Shown here one piece after another: positions 22,058-31,902 of a stretch of DNA of 64,000 bases. The translations under genes were made by a program, and so were the position numbers. The DNA is from Dactylis glomerata. Lineage: Eukaryota > Streptophyta > Magnoliopsida > Poales > Poaceae. The stretch is from the NCBI GenBank assembly GCA_007115705.1, contig QXEO01002115.1:5656951-5720950 (forward strand), given 5' to 3'. How positions within the stretch are numbered: position 1 is the first letter of the stretch; each line of letters starts with the position of its first letter. Below the pieces are notes generated by a model. It saw only the letters and a program-made list of their open reading frames with translations, made no database searches and was not told the origin of the DNA.

Positions 22058-23587
22058 AAGTCCTATGTTTCAGTGTTCTATCCTTACTTAGTGTTCAGTC
22101 CATCTATAAGTCATGAAATCCCTACTTTTTGGTCGTATTAATGTCTAGCATTATCCACCTTGTAATTTACAACAACAAAAACAGTGCATCACAGGTAGGA
22201 TCTTAGGCAATGGGCACCGTCACATCCTTGTACGCGATGTCAAGAAGGGTGTCGACTAGAATGTGATGTGGTGGTGAAAACACACAATCCTTTCATGTTT
22301 TCTTTCTTTGGCATTTTTGAAGCCACGACGATGTTTTAACAAAATATTTTCTGTTGCAACGCATGAGCAATTTTTGCTAAAAATGTCACCGCACTCACAT
22401 CCACACATTTGTCATTTCTGCTAAGCATAAAAATAAACAAAATTCATATGTTTTTTACACACTGCTAGCTAGATGTCATTATTACCTACATCTCATAATT
22501 TTTCCCCATTTTATTAAAAAAATCAAATGTTATTTTTAAAAGTTTGACTCGACTTAACATTCGAGTTGGTTATGTAGCGAGTGTGTTTTGTGGAGTGTGG
22601 TGTGGCTAGGCCACTTGTATTCTCTGTAAAACTTTCTTTTAATGAAAAAGGTTTATGTTTCGTTAGGTGATATTTCAGTTTTTCATACTTAGTATCTCAG
22701 TTATCTTCATGATGTTTTGTGCAAGGTCTAGCAGTAGCAGGTGGAAGAGAAATGAAAGATTTAGATCAAGGCTTGGAAACCATCAGAGCATGAAAAAACG
22801 GGTCATAAATGCCAACTGTCGCTGGAGCCGCGCTAGACTGGACGGTGAGTCTGCTTTAGTCCTGTTTTGGTCCGGATTAAAAAGTGAACCCGTTTGCACT
22901 AGACAGGCCAACTGCCATGGCTCAGACTTTTCCTTTAGATCGCTGAGTTTGCGCAGAATGGAAAACGAAACTAGCGGAATGTTCTGATTGGCCGAAAAAT
23001 GTGACTGTGCACCAATAGAAAAACAGCTAGCTGTTATTTAGACAGTCCCTATATAAAATCATACAATTTGTGAGTATATAAACAACACATTGGAAGGATG
23101 ACTTGAAAAAAAAACACATTGGAAGGACCACTTGCAAAAAAACTCATTGAAGGATGTGGATCTATATGACTTTACTTGAGAAAAAAGAAGGGAACACGAT
23201 TAGATGCATTGTTCCGTGCCCTCTGCATCTTACGAAACTGAAGTAGAAATACTTAATTGCACAAGCCACTATATTAGACTAATAAAATCTTATTTAAATA
23301 TGAGATTATAAACATGTGTGCGATGTGTAGTGGATGCAAGATTCTTCTTTTTCCAACTCCAATTTGATAAATGCACATACAAAACTGGAACAAAAGAAAA
23401 AAAATAGCTTTAAGATAAATACAAAACTGAATTATGATCTCCTTTGAACTGCAGTAAACAATGCATCATTAAAGCATACATACAAAATCAGTAGTAAGTA
23501 TGGCATACAAGGGATGAATCACAAGCCATGCACTTCAATACAGTATACACACAATCACACGTGATTCCTGTGTCCTGCCTTTAGCAG
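22058..23587. other. Helitron B internal DNA, nothing recognised
   Basis: No frame with recognisable similarity. A short repeated phrase CACATTGGAAGGA occurs twice near 23086-23128. Part of this segment may be captured host DNA, but I cannot identify a source. Confidence 0.35.
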
Positions 23588-24100
23588 CTACGTAGAGAAG
23601 CCATACTTCCAGTGGTGCTTCGGCGCATGGTCCAGTAGCAAGATGGTGAGCGCTGGGGAGGCGTTCATCCTGATACACCTACACCAGAACTTGCTAAACG
23701 TGTCCACCAGCTCCATCTTCTCCAGTATCTCTAGCACCTGTGGGCTCGCCCACAACCCCGTCTTGATCTGGCGAAGCATTTTCTTTCCTAATACGCAAAT
23801 AAATAGGCAGTGGTGAGCTGAGCTAACAGAATAGAGCAAGTCTACAGAGCGTGCAAGCACTTGCATACGGATCCCACCTACCGATAAGGCGGGGTGCTTG
23901 TCGTTGCAATCGTATACTGGGATTGGAGGACGCCCTGGTTTGGCGGGACACACATGCTGCTTGATTTTTACCGGATGCAGACGCGCAGTGATTGCAGTGC
24001 CCCTACGCCCCTGGCAATATTTAGTGAGAAATTTCATCCAAAGTGATCCCTTCTTGTACAGCAAGATGAAACTGGACAACTTTAGAAACATGAGAAATAT
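23588..24100 (-). other. candidate captured two-exon gene fragment in Helitron B
   Basis: The minus strand gives a 167-codon open frame ending at 23588. It contains PVKIKQHVCPAKPGRPPIP and a C-terminal part QVLEILEKMELVDTFSKFW, then ASPALTILLLDHAPKHHW. The middle holds a plausible intron: donor CCTTATCG|GTAGGTGG near 23883 and acceptor CGTATTAG|GAAAG near 23791. This looks like exonic sequence of a host gene carried by the Helitron. I do not recognise the parent, and the frame may be fortuitous. Confidence 0.35.
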
Positions 24101-25290
24101 TCCCTAGCACACCTACAACATGAAAAAACACATGACATAGAGAACACACATGCAAAGTGAAACCAGTGATATTACATATATGCAACAGGGATATTTCTAG
24201 CACATCAGCCTACTCTTGAATAATTAATCTTGTGAATCTGATCATGTAACCTGCATTGACAGGTATATGGAGAATAAATTTCCCAGGCTGACAAAATGAA
24301 CTGGTATATGTATCGAACAAAAAAGTTATGAACTGTCATGACAATAGTCCAATATCACCTCCTTTATTTGAATCATGACCAGACACAATAAAGTCAGTCT
24401 ATTCATCTTGTATCAGTACCTCTAAACCAGGTGTGCAACCAACTGCAGATTCAAACGGAGAAAAAAGAGAGATCATAGTAGCTGCTTAGCTTGCTAACAT
24501 AGGGAATGAAAAATTTCGCTAGAAAACCTAGCTCATAAACATATGCAGTAAAAAATAATTAGAAACCTTGATTTACATATATAGCTTCGGGAGATTGTAG
24601 GCACACTAATGCAGACATGACACGATCTGCATAGTACATTTCAGGGTGGAAGTGCATAAAATACTTCAATCCGAAATTTAGAACTGCCACCAAAACCCTC
24701 ACTGCAAAAATGATATAAAAGCTTGCCAAATCAGTGAAAAGTGGACAGGGAGATATTTAAGAGATTGAGGAACGACATGTTTGTCCTCTGAAATTAACGA
24801 TGGTTGCAAACATGTGTGTCCAATCTTTATAGTATGAAGATGTACACTGGCTCTGCAAAAAAACAACCTGATATATTTAGTGATAGTAGTAGGGAACAAA
24901 TTCAAATAGGAAAAACTTACAAACTTTCACGTTACATAGCACAACACATCTAAATGCTATTACTTGTTCCTGATAGAAGATATCTTCTGAAGTGAATTAG
25001 CTTAAAAACTGTCAAGCGAATGCACATAGATATACAGGGAGAAAAAGCTAAGCGGCTTATGCATAGTATAATAGCTCCAGGTTGCAGAATTGAAGGCGGA
25101 CTAAATGACATTTTAGTGAACAGAGAAGAGCATTGGGTTAACGATGTTTACCGATCTCAAATATAGTTAGACATTCTATCCCAAAATTAGATCCAAACCC
25201 ACAGATTTTCTCCGTGGCTTGTACTTTATGGATATAATTCCAGCTGCTTTATCATAGATGTTTCAAAATGAACAAATCAAAACATGCAAT

Positions 25291-25417
25291 CCAGTGAGGA
25301 AGTACAAGCTTCAAACCATGCTAAATGAAATGGGACATCTCCTCCAGCTAAAGTACAAAATAAAAGTTGATGCCCTATTTCCTTAAGCATGGTTTGAATT
25401 TTGTACTTCCTCACTGG
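25291..25417. repeat. imperfect fold-back (MIRNA-precursor-like) in Helitron B
   Basis: Arms 25291-25339 and 25369-25417 are inverted copies matching at about 43 of 49 positions, beginning CCAGTGAGGAAGTACAA and including TCAAACCATGCT; the loop is about 29 bases. The length and mismatch pattern resemble a plant miRNA precursor or a small MITE. No flanking target duplication was seen. Confidence 0.6.
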
Positions 25418-26234
25418 AATCATCTCCAAAATTAATTGACCAGCAAAATACTATAATTCCTATAATAGGGTGCATTGGCAAGTATATGTGTGCTATGTGA
25501 TTTACTGAGTCAAAAACCATAGAGAATCGCTATATCTAAATCGCAGTATATCTGACCAAATCACACTACTAATACCAAGCACACTTACAACCGACACAAA
25601 AGGAAATGGAGGGGATCGGTGGTAAGAGTCAGTTACCTTCGTTGACGACCTTCAGGACAATAATCTGACGCCTGCCATTTGATATTCACGATCCGAGCTG
25701 ATACAAAATCAGTGAATGGTATGGTGAAACGAAATTGAGACCAGTCCTAAAACTAAAAATGAAAACAGCAAGCCTACCTTGAGCTAGGGGAAGTGGCGGG
25801 TATGGCGTCGGACAGCAGCGTGGAAAAGGAGGCAGCAGCTGCTACATCAATTGGGGCGAGGACATCATCGTGAGGAAGCTGGTGCTGGCGTCGAGCGCAG
25901 AGGCGCGTGCGGAGAACCGCGGTGGAGCGACGGTTGTGGCTTCGGGAGAGCGTGGCGGCGATACGTGCGACGGCAGCGATACGCGCGACGGCGGCGGCAG
26001 TGTACGCTCGGGGATAGCGGCGTCGGGGCCGATCCTGAGATTTTTCTGAGATGCAATCGGGAGTAAATTAAGGAGATTGTTTCCGATATTTAAGATCAGA
26101 ACGCGCGGGGCGTGGCCGGACGTGTTGAGTTGACTCAACATTGCAGTGATATGGACCATTCTTTTTTGAAGGTTTAACGGCTGAGATCAATTGTATCCCA
26201 ACGTGTTTGTGGCTTTATAAGTAGAGATAGTAGA

Positions 26235-26304
26235 TTAGGTCAAAGTTATGAAGTTTAACTCTGAATAATCTAGAACACGGGATATTTATGAACGAAAGGA
26301 GTAA
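26235..26304. mobile_element. right half of the MITE split by Helitron A
   Basis: It begins TTAGGTCAAAGTTATGAAG and ends GAACGAAAGGAGTA, the typical right end of long Stowaway-type MITEs. Joined to 14774 it restores a continuous AT-rich MITE with A|T at the junction, as expected for a Helitron target. Confidence 0.6.
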
Positions 26305-26399
26305 CTCTTCAAGAAATTGGTGCCACCGCTCTAGTCTCTACCCTTTCCCTCTGTTCGGGCCTCTGACCATGTTATCTCCACCAGTCTCATGGAACAAAT

Positions 26400-26650
26400 T
26401 ACCTCAGTTTCAATGAATACATTTTTTTAAAGTCAAACTATATAAAGTTTGACCAAGTTTTTTAGAATAAATCATTATGAATGTACATTACAGAATCTAT
26501 ATTGTTAGAAACATCATAAAAATATTTTCATATAATACCTATTTAGCATTATTGTTATTGATAGTTTTTTTGTAAGTTTGGCCAAACTTTACTTCGCTTT
26601 ATTACTTTTTAAAAAATATAATCTTTATTAATTCAGAAAGAGGGAGTAGA
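26400..26650. mobile_element. degenerate Stowaway-type MITE
   Basis: Left end ATTACCTCAGTTTCAATGAA, inner AAGTTTGACCAAG and mirror GGCCAAACTTTACTTCG, right end ATTCAGAAAGAGGGAGTA. The arms are eroded but inverted in order. Confidence 0.6.
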
Positions 26651-26787
26651 ATGGATGGGTACAGAAAAGTGTGGTGCCAAAATGTTTCTACCCAAAAACT
26701 ATGTCTTTTCTCTTGGATTATTCACCATCTTTTGGTCTCCTTGATTTGCTTGATTATCATATTGCGGAGTGGGCCAAAGCCGATAAG

Positions 26788-27072
26788 ACTCATCATGTTT
26801 AGTAGTATCAAATAGTAGTATCATGCATGGCATACTTGTTAATGATATTATCTCTATAATACATGGTATCATGAAGTATTATCATAGTGATTTATAGAAT
26901 CTCAATGTAAATTTGTGTACAAGATCTTGTTGACATAAACTTTCCTCATAATGTGTGTTGTGATACGATATTCACCGATGTTACTCTAATCTCCCCTCTC
27001 CTTAATTAGCTGCGTCTTTATGGGTTGACTTATGATATCGGCTAAGATACTAGCTAGCACTATGATTGCCTG
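26788..27072 (-). mobile_element. MITE of the TATCAT-rich family (copy 1)
   Basis: It contains repeated GTATCA/TGATAC words and the phrase TAGAATCTCAATGTAAATTTG, shared in order with copies at 42793, 42979 and 44625. Its ends are GACTCATCATG and CTAGCACTATGATTGCC. Orientation is opposite to the 42793 copy. The target site is TAA on the left. Confidence 0.6.
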
Positions 27073-27681
27073 TTTTTTACTTGTAGCGCTAAAATCATTG
27101 GTGTCCGTCGTTTACGAATTTTTAAGTGGTGATGAGTTAACTCATGCTTCTACACTATATTACTCACATCCGGGACCTGCAACATGCAAAATCTACAAAA
27201 AATTAAACCAAACTTTACCCAATGTGGATCCAAACACAAAGAAATAAATGCACTATTTTAGCTTCACGTGGGAGCATGAGACTTTATAGGCTTTCTGCCC
27301 AACTAATTGTCTCATTTCTATCTAGCATAATTGGTCGAACAACACTCGTGATTCTAACGTTTATGTAATAGTAGACATCGGCTTGCTCTCTCATTTTTGT
27401 AGCATGAAGAAAGGTGAGAAAGAGGGGTGAGCAAAGAGGTGACACATAGAAGAATGGGTAAGACCACGTACTATGTGGTATAAAAGCAAACCATAAGCTA
27501 CGATGAGTCGATTCTATACATAGCGGAGCATCGACTCAAAACGTCTGACAAGAAAAGCAAACCAATATATTGGTTCGGTTCCTATCTGACATAAAGTGCT
27601 ACCTGTGGGTTAAAGTTTGGATCAGGAGTAGCACACCCATTCGATGGGCTACATGTTAAGTAGGAGTGTAGGCAAAAGTAG
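27073..27681. other. intergenic, nothing recognised
   Basis: No convincing gene. A 71-codon frame at 27032-27247 overlaps the MITE end and looks accidental. Confidence 0.4.
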
Positions 27682-27779
27682 TACTCTCTCCGATCGGAAA
27701 TTACTGTTAGTGATTTTGTACTAACTTAGTACAAAATTTATACTAAGTCACCGACAGTTATTTTCAATCAGAGGAAGTA
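27682..27779. mobile_element. Stowaway MITE, same family as 14394-14491
   Basis: Left CTCTCTCCGATCGGAAATTA, right TTATTTTCAATCAGAGGAAG, TA at both ends (27682-27683, 27778-27779). It shares the inner TTTGTACTA and ACCGACAGTTA words with the first copy but is more diverged. Confidence 0.85.
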
Positions 27780-28326
27780 TTTTATTGTATTGTGGGTCCT
27801 AGCATTCAGTAGAAGCAATGCTACACATAGCAACAAAAGCATAGCGATTCCAAGTTTTGAGTCCTTTTTCTTGGAACCGAACACACATAGTGGATGGTCT
27901 AAGGAAAGACATGCACTAGTAGAAAAAAGGGCTTCTATTCGCCCCCATTAGTCCCCAACGTGTTTGGTCCACGGCTAAAGGGTTCATCAGTCCCGGTTCG
28001 TTTGAAAATGTGGGTCAGGGGGTATTAGTCCCAGTTCAAATGGGCCCTTCGGTCCCGGTTTCAGCCATCAACCGGGACTAATGCCTTTGGGCCTTTAGTC
28101 CCAGCTTGTGGCGCAAACCGGGACTATAGGGCACCCTTTAGTCCCGGTTTGCTCCACGAGCCGGGACTAAAGGGCAGTTCAAACGAACCGCCGCTCTCCC
28201 GCGTATCATTTTAGAAATCGCTGCGCCATTATGACGATCGTTTTGGTAATATGGAACGAACGCATCGGGAGAGTGTTTCGGTAATCAACACTGGCGGCCT
28301 CTGATCTTCTTCTTCTCCATCTCTAG

Positions 28327-28334
28327 TATATAAG
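28327..28334 (+). promoter_or_regulatory. TATA box of the exonuclease-like gene
   Basis: TATATAAG lies about 190 bases before the ATG at 28522, in a CT-rich leader context. Confidence 0.5.
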
Positions 28335-28409
28335 AAACCTCCATTTAGCCTTCTTGATCATCATCTTCTCCTAATCTCTCCTCAAAACCACCATATAGCA
28401 TCTCACCGC

Positions 28410-28515
28410 CAATCAAGCTCTCTCACCGACGGCAATCAAGCTCTCTCACCGGCGGCAAGCTCTCTCACCGCCAATCAAGCTCTCTCATCGGCGGCAAAAG
28501 CTCTCTCTCTCCATC
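28410..28515 (+). repeat. tandem repeat in the leader of the exonuclease-like gene
   Basis: Four to five copies of AAGCTCTCTCACCG with variable CCAATC or GCGGC spacers precede the ATG. They form a short leader minisatellite. Confidence 0.8.
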
Positions 28516-28521
28516 TCTTCA

Positions 28522-29166
28522 ATGGAGCCAGCGGCGATGCGGGTGCATAATCTCACCGCCGAAGGGATGGAATTCACCATCACGGAAACCGACCGTGCAT
28601 CAACGGTGGAGAAGTGGCTCCACGCTGTCAATCAGCGGTTCCTCGACGCCGCACCGGTCAAATGTGTGGGCTTGGACTGCGAGTTCACCACCCCTTGCGA
28701 TAAGCCTCATCAGCGTGCCGCCCTCCTTGAACTCTCGGTGGCGTCCGAGGTTTTGCTCTTCCAAATATGTCGGGCTGATCATGGCAGCTGCTCAGGGATT
28801 TCTTGGGGGACCCCACCATTAGATTCTGCGGCGCGGCTATCGGCAATGACATGCGCATGCTGCAACCATACGGAATTCAAATTTCGTCGGTGCACGACCT
28901 CCAAGTGATTATACCGAACCCGGCCCACCACGAAACCAATTCCGAGTCTATATGATCTGTCCAATGCTACTATTGGGACAAAGCTTGAGAAGAAGAAGAA
29001 GATCAAGAAGAACAAGAAGAAGGGCGACGAGGAAGAAGAAGAAGATGAACTTATATATGGTTGGGCCAAAGTTCCATTAAGCGACAAGCAAGTGTTGTAT
29101 GCCGCTCTAGACGCTCGCTTGAGCTTTGAGACTGCTAGGAGTTTTTGGAAGCTAGAAGGCTACTAG
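28522..29166 (+). pseudogene. Werner-type 3'-5' exonuclease (DEDDy), frameshifted
   Basis: The first frame (28522 to about 28780) carries exonuclease motif I, VGLDCEFTTP, and LLELSVASEVLLFQICRAD. After one frameshift near 28785 the neighbouring frame continues LLRDFLGDPTIRFCGAAIG, then motif II NDMRML, a Lys- and Glu-rich insert, and motif III VLYAALDARLSFE, ending at TAG 29164-29166. The DxE, ND and YxxxD signature residues are all visible, so the fold was probably once active on DNA or RNA. The total of about 214 codons is normal for stand-alone plant WRN-exo proteins. It lies inside CACTA DNA and was probably captured by it. The single frameshift makes it a probable pseudogene. Confidence 0.82.
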
Positions 29167-29510
29167 CTAGATGTGTGTGTGGTGTGGTGTGCGAGTGCAT
29201 ATATATATATATGAAAAAATGTACTCCCTCTTGTTTGGTTAACAAGTCTATTATATTGCTACTATTTTGGATTTTTCAAGTTTTTGGCCTTTTTTGAATA
29301 TTTTAATTATTAAAAATTAATAATTAAATTATGTATAAAAATTATTTGGAATTCATTCATGCTTATTATTACTTAATCAATGTTGCTTAATTTGTGAATT
29401 TATTTGGAATTTAAAAAAATAATATAATATGTTTCCAAAGTATATAGGTTAATAGAATTGGTAGCATACCAATATCAAGAAGTCGCGAGCACAGTCTTGG
29501 AAGCTACTAT

Positions 29511-31858
29511 TGTAAGGGTAAATTGCCCCTAAGTGTGTTTTTGGTAATTAATGACAATCCCTATGGACTAATGTTTTTATTGAGCTTTTTATGAAGGAAT
29601 TGTTTATAGGAATTGCTTGAAGTCCATGTGTTGGATTCAAGGCTAGGAATTCTTTATGTGGCTCAAGATATTGTTATGGAGCATGAGAAGATACATTGTT
29701 GACCAAGACAAAGATCAACTAATGAATTCTAGATTGGTCAATACATGAAGCATAAGGAATGTGCCACATGGGACCAATCGGTCTTGTGGTATGGTATGGT
29801 TTGTCAATTATGCTTTGTGAACTAACCCATTACATATGTGTGTTTGTGTTGTCTATGTGGGTTAGGTATTGTGTCATGGATATGCATCACTAGTGAGATT
29901 TCATATAGACCATGAAAGGATGACATCAAGTGGTGGTTGTCATCAAGGTTGCGAAGTACAAGTTTTAAGATAAGCATCTCGAGAAGATCATATGCTTGAA
30001 GCTTGTCATCCATTTGATGATAATGGAATTGTGAAGACATGCCTTGGTGAAGGTATCTCATAGTGGTGTATGTGGGAGCATATTGGAAGTCTTCACGAAG
30101 CAACAATGATCAAGTGAAGCATTCCGGCTTGATGGAAGCATGAAGCATCATCATCAAGATCAAGCGGGGTGCGCAAGGCAAAGGTTTGTCCTTGCTAGGT
30201 TTTCCTTTTACCGGTCTCAAGGTGTTTGTTGGGAGACCGGGTTATAGGATAGATAGCCGCACTATCAAGAGGGGCTTTCGGTCGGGTAACTTGATCACAT
30301 CGTCTTAGGGAGCTCAAACCTTTGCATACTTTGCATCTTCCTAATTTGTTGGTTCTTGGTCTTTCTCCATGTGAGGTTCTTGTGCTTGTTGCTAGCTTTC
30401 CAACAAGTCCAAGTACATCAAAAACGGAATCCATATGTATCTTTTATCGCATTTTCGAGTTTGGAGGTTTTACCAGTTCTTTCTTAAAAGAGGTTTTCAC
30501 CTCATCTCATTTGGTATTTTATCTCTTACTACTTCTTGGGTTTTATGGTATCCATTGGATAGATATTTTTCTTAGCTTTTCAAAAAGCCCAAGTTTGCTA
30601 AAATCGGAGTCCGGATGGAAAAGTTATCGCATTTTTCGTGAGGTTATTTTCTGTCGGTTTCAAGCTCGGTTTGAACCGGAAATTCAACCGGGAATTCAAC
30701 CGAGAATTTCCGGTCCAACCGGAAATTCAACCGGAAATCAACCGAAAACCTTCTGGACTGATTTCTTCTAAGCTCGGTTTAAACCGGAAATTCAACCGAG
30801 AATTCAACCGAGAATTTCTGGTCCAACTGAGAATTCAACCGGGAATTCAACCGAAAATCCAGTTTTGCCCCAAACGGCTAGTTTTCTTTGAGGACTATAA
30901 AAGGGGGGTCTTCTTCCCCAAATGTTTTAGAGCTCTTGAGCACGAAATACACCTCCATTGTTGACCCTCTTGATCTTGCTCCCTCTCTCTTCCCTCCAAT
31001 GATTCTTGCATATTTTTGAGGGATTTGGAAGAGGAGATCTAGATCTACAACTCCACCAATCAATTCCTCCTCTAAGTGAGGGGAACCCATTGGATCTAGA
31101 TCTTGCGGTCATTGGTTGACCTCCACCCTTGTTCTTCCTCTCTAACTCCTCCATAGCATTTGTTGCCTTGGTGGGATTTGGGAGAGAAGGATTTGAGCAC
31201 TTCCTCTTGTGTTCTTGCTTTGCATCCTTGCATAGTGTTGAGCTCTCCATTACGATTTGTTCGAGTGAGAGACCGTGAACTTGTTACTCTTGGAGGGTGA
31301 CCTCCTAGTTGGCTTGGTGGTTGGTGCCTCGGTGACCTCTTCGTGGAAGATTGTGAAGAGGCCCAGGCTTCCCCTTCGTGGGAGTTGTGAAGTGGTTGTG
31401 GAGCTTGCCATCTCCGGAGTGGAGGAAAAGCTAACCATAAGAAGGGGTCCCTAGCTTTGTGGGGGGGCTCGGAGAAGAAGGTGAGCCTTCGTGGCGTTCG
31501 GGGGCCTTCGTGGTTACCCGCATCTCTCCAACGGTGATTAGCTTACTTTATGTAAGTGAACATCGGGATACATCTTCGTCTCCGCGTGCCTCGGTTATCT
31601 CTATACCCGAGTTTATTTCCTTGTGATAGCCATCGTGCTTGAAGTACTCATATCTTGTTTATCACTTGTGAAATATATCTTGTGCTATCTTGCTTTTATT
31701 TAGTTGTTGTTGGTGCACTTAGTTGAGCCTAGCATATTTAGGTTTTGTGCTTGAAGAAAATAAACGTTAGTTTAATTCCGCATTCCTTCAAGCCAATTCT
31801 GTAATTGTTTTTAAAATCGCCTATTCACCCCCCCTCTAGGCGACATCTCATCCTTTCA
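29511..31858 (+). repeat. 5' LTR of the gag-only copia element
   Basis: TG...CA bounded. It contains a TATA box (TATAAAAGG, 30897-30905), a tandem ATTCAACCG repeat at 30665-30860 and a CT-rich leader. ORFs inside it (for example 30322-30771) are LTR sequence, not genes. Confidence 0.92.
30661..30862 (+). repeat. minisatellite in the copia 5' LTR
   Basis: Repeating 12-base units of the form AACCG(G/A)(G/A)AATTC run just upstream of the TATA box. In one frame they would read FNREFNREF. The unit number and order differ in the other LTR. Confidence 0.85.
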
Positions 31859-31859
31859 A

Positions 31860-31872
31860 TTGGTATCAGAGC
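31860..31872 (+). other. primer-binding site of the copia element
   Basis: TTGGTATCAGAGC begins two bases after the 5' LTR and is complementary to initiator tRNA-Met. Confidence 0.9.
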
Positions 31873-31902
31873 AAGGTCTCTCCTTGTTTAGGCTTCACCG
31901 CC

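Larger units (their letters stand above)
18094..26227 (-). mobile_element. inner Helitron (B), non-autonomous, 8.1 kb
   Basis: On the minus strand the 5' end is TCTCTACTTATAAAGCC starting at 26227, preceded by A (26228, the last A of the outer TCTACTA). The 3' end is CTAG at 18097-18094, followed by T (18093) and then the outer element continuation ACTTATAAAGG. The 3' hairpin ACGTGC-GTT-GCACGT is followed by GCACACTTACTAG. Ends are clearly of the same family as Helitron A, so B inserted 7 bases inside a relative. No Rep/helicase frame is visible in 8.1 kb. Contents: a tandem duplication, a LINE-type insertion, a possible captured exon pair and a fold-back. Confidence 0.87.
14775..26234 (-). 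mobile_element. outer Helitron (A), non-autonomous, interrupted by Helitron B
   Basis: On the minus strand the 5' end is TC at 26234-26233 (TCTACTA, 26234-26228), preceded by a host A; the 3' end is CTAG at 14778-14775, followed by a host T. A hairpin ACGTGC-GAT-GCACGT ends 13 bases before the terminus (GCACGCTTACTAG). After removing Helitron B the 5' end reads TCTACTATACTTATAAAGG. These are the diagnostic Helitron marks: 5'-TC, 3'-CTRR with hairpin, insertion between A and T, no target duplication. Own sequence is 14775-18093 plus 26228-26234, about 3.3 kb. No Rep/helicase is encoded, so it needs an autonomous partner. Confidence 0.85.
27914..29510 (+). mobile_element. CACTA element, 5' end plus captured gene; other end not found
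   Basis: It starts CACTAGTAGAAAAAAGGGC, the typical Triticeae CACTA terminus, followed by sub-terminal repeats in both directions: AACCGGGACTA (three times) and TTAGTCCCGGTT. It then contains a gene-like unit with TATA box and exonuclease frame. No matching right terminus is seen before the copia LTR at 29511, so the right end is lost or truncated. No transposase is present. Confidence 0.75.

Noticed and set aside
21204..22091. 295-codon plus-strand frame
   Set aside because: It lies antisense in the GC-rich leader of the LINE-type insertion and is Pro/Arg/Ala-rich without domains; it crosses the right target duplication.
30661..30862. CRISPR-like array
   Set aside because: Units are only 12 bases with no unique spacers, inside an LTR of a plant retrotransposon.
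30322..30964. Frames rich in FNREFNREF repeats
   Set aside because: They are translations of the copia LTR minisatellite; the same frames recur in the 3' LTR.
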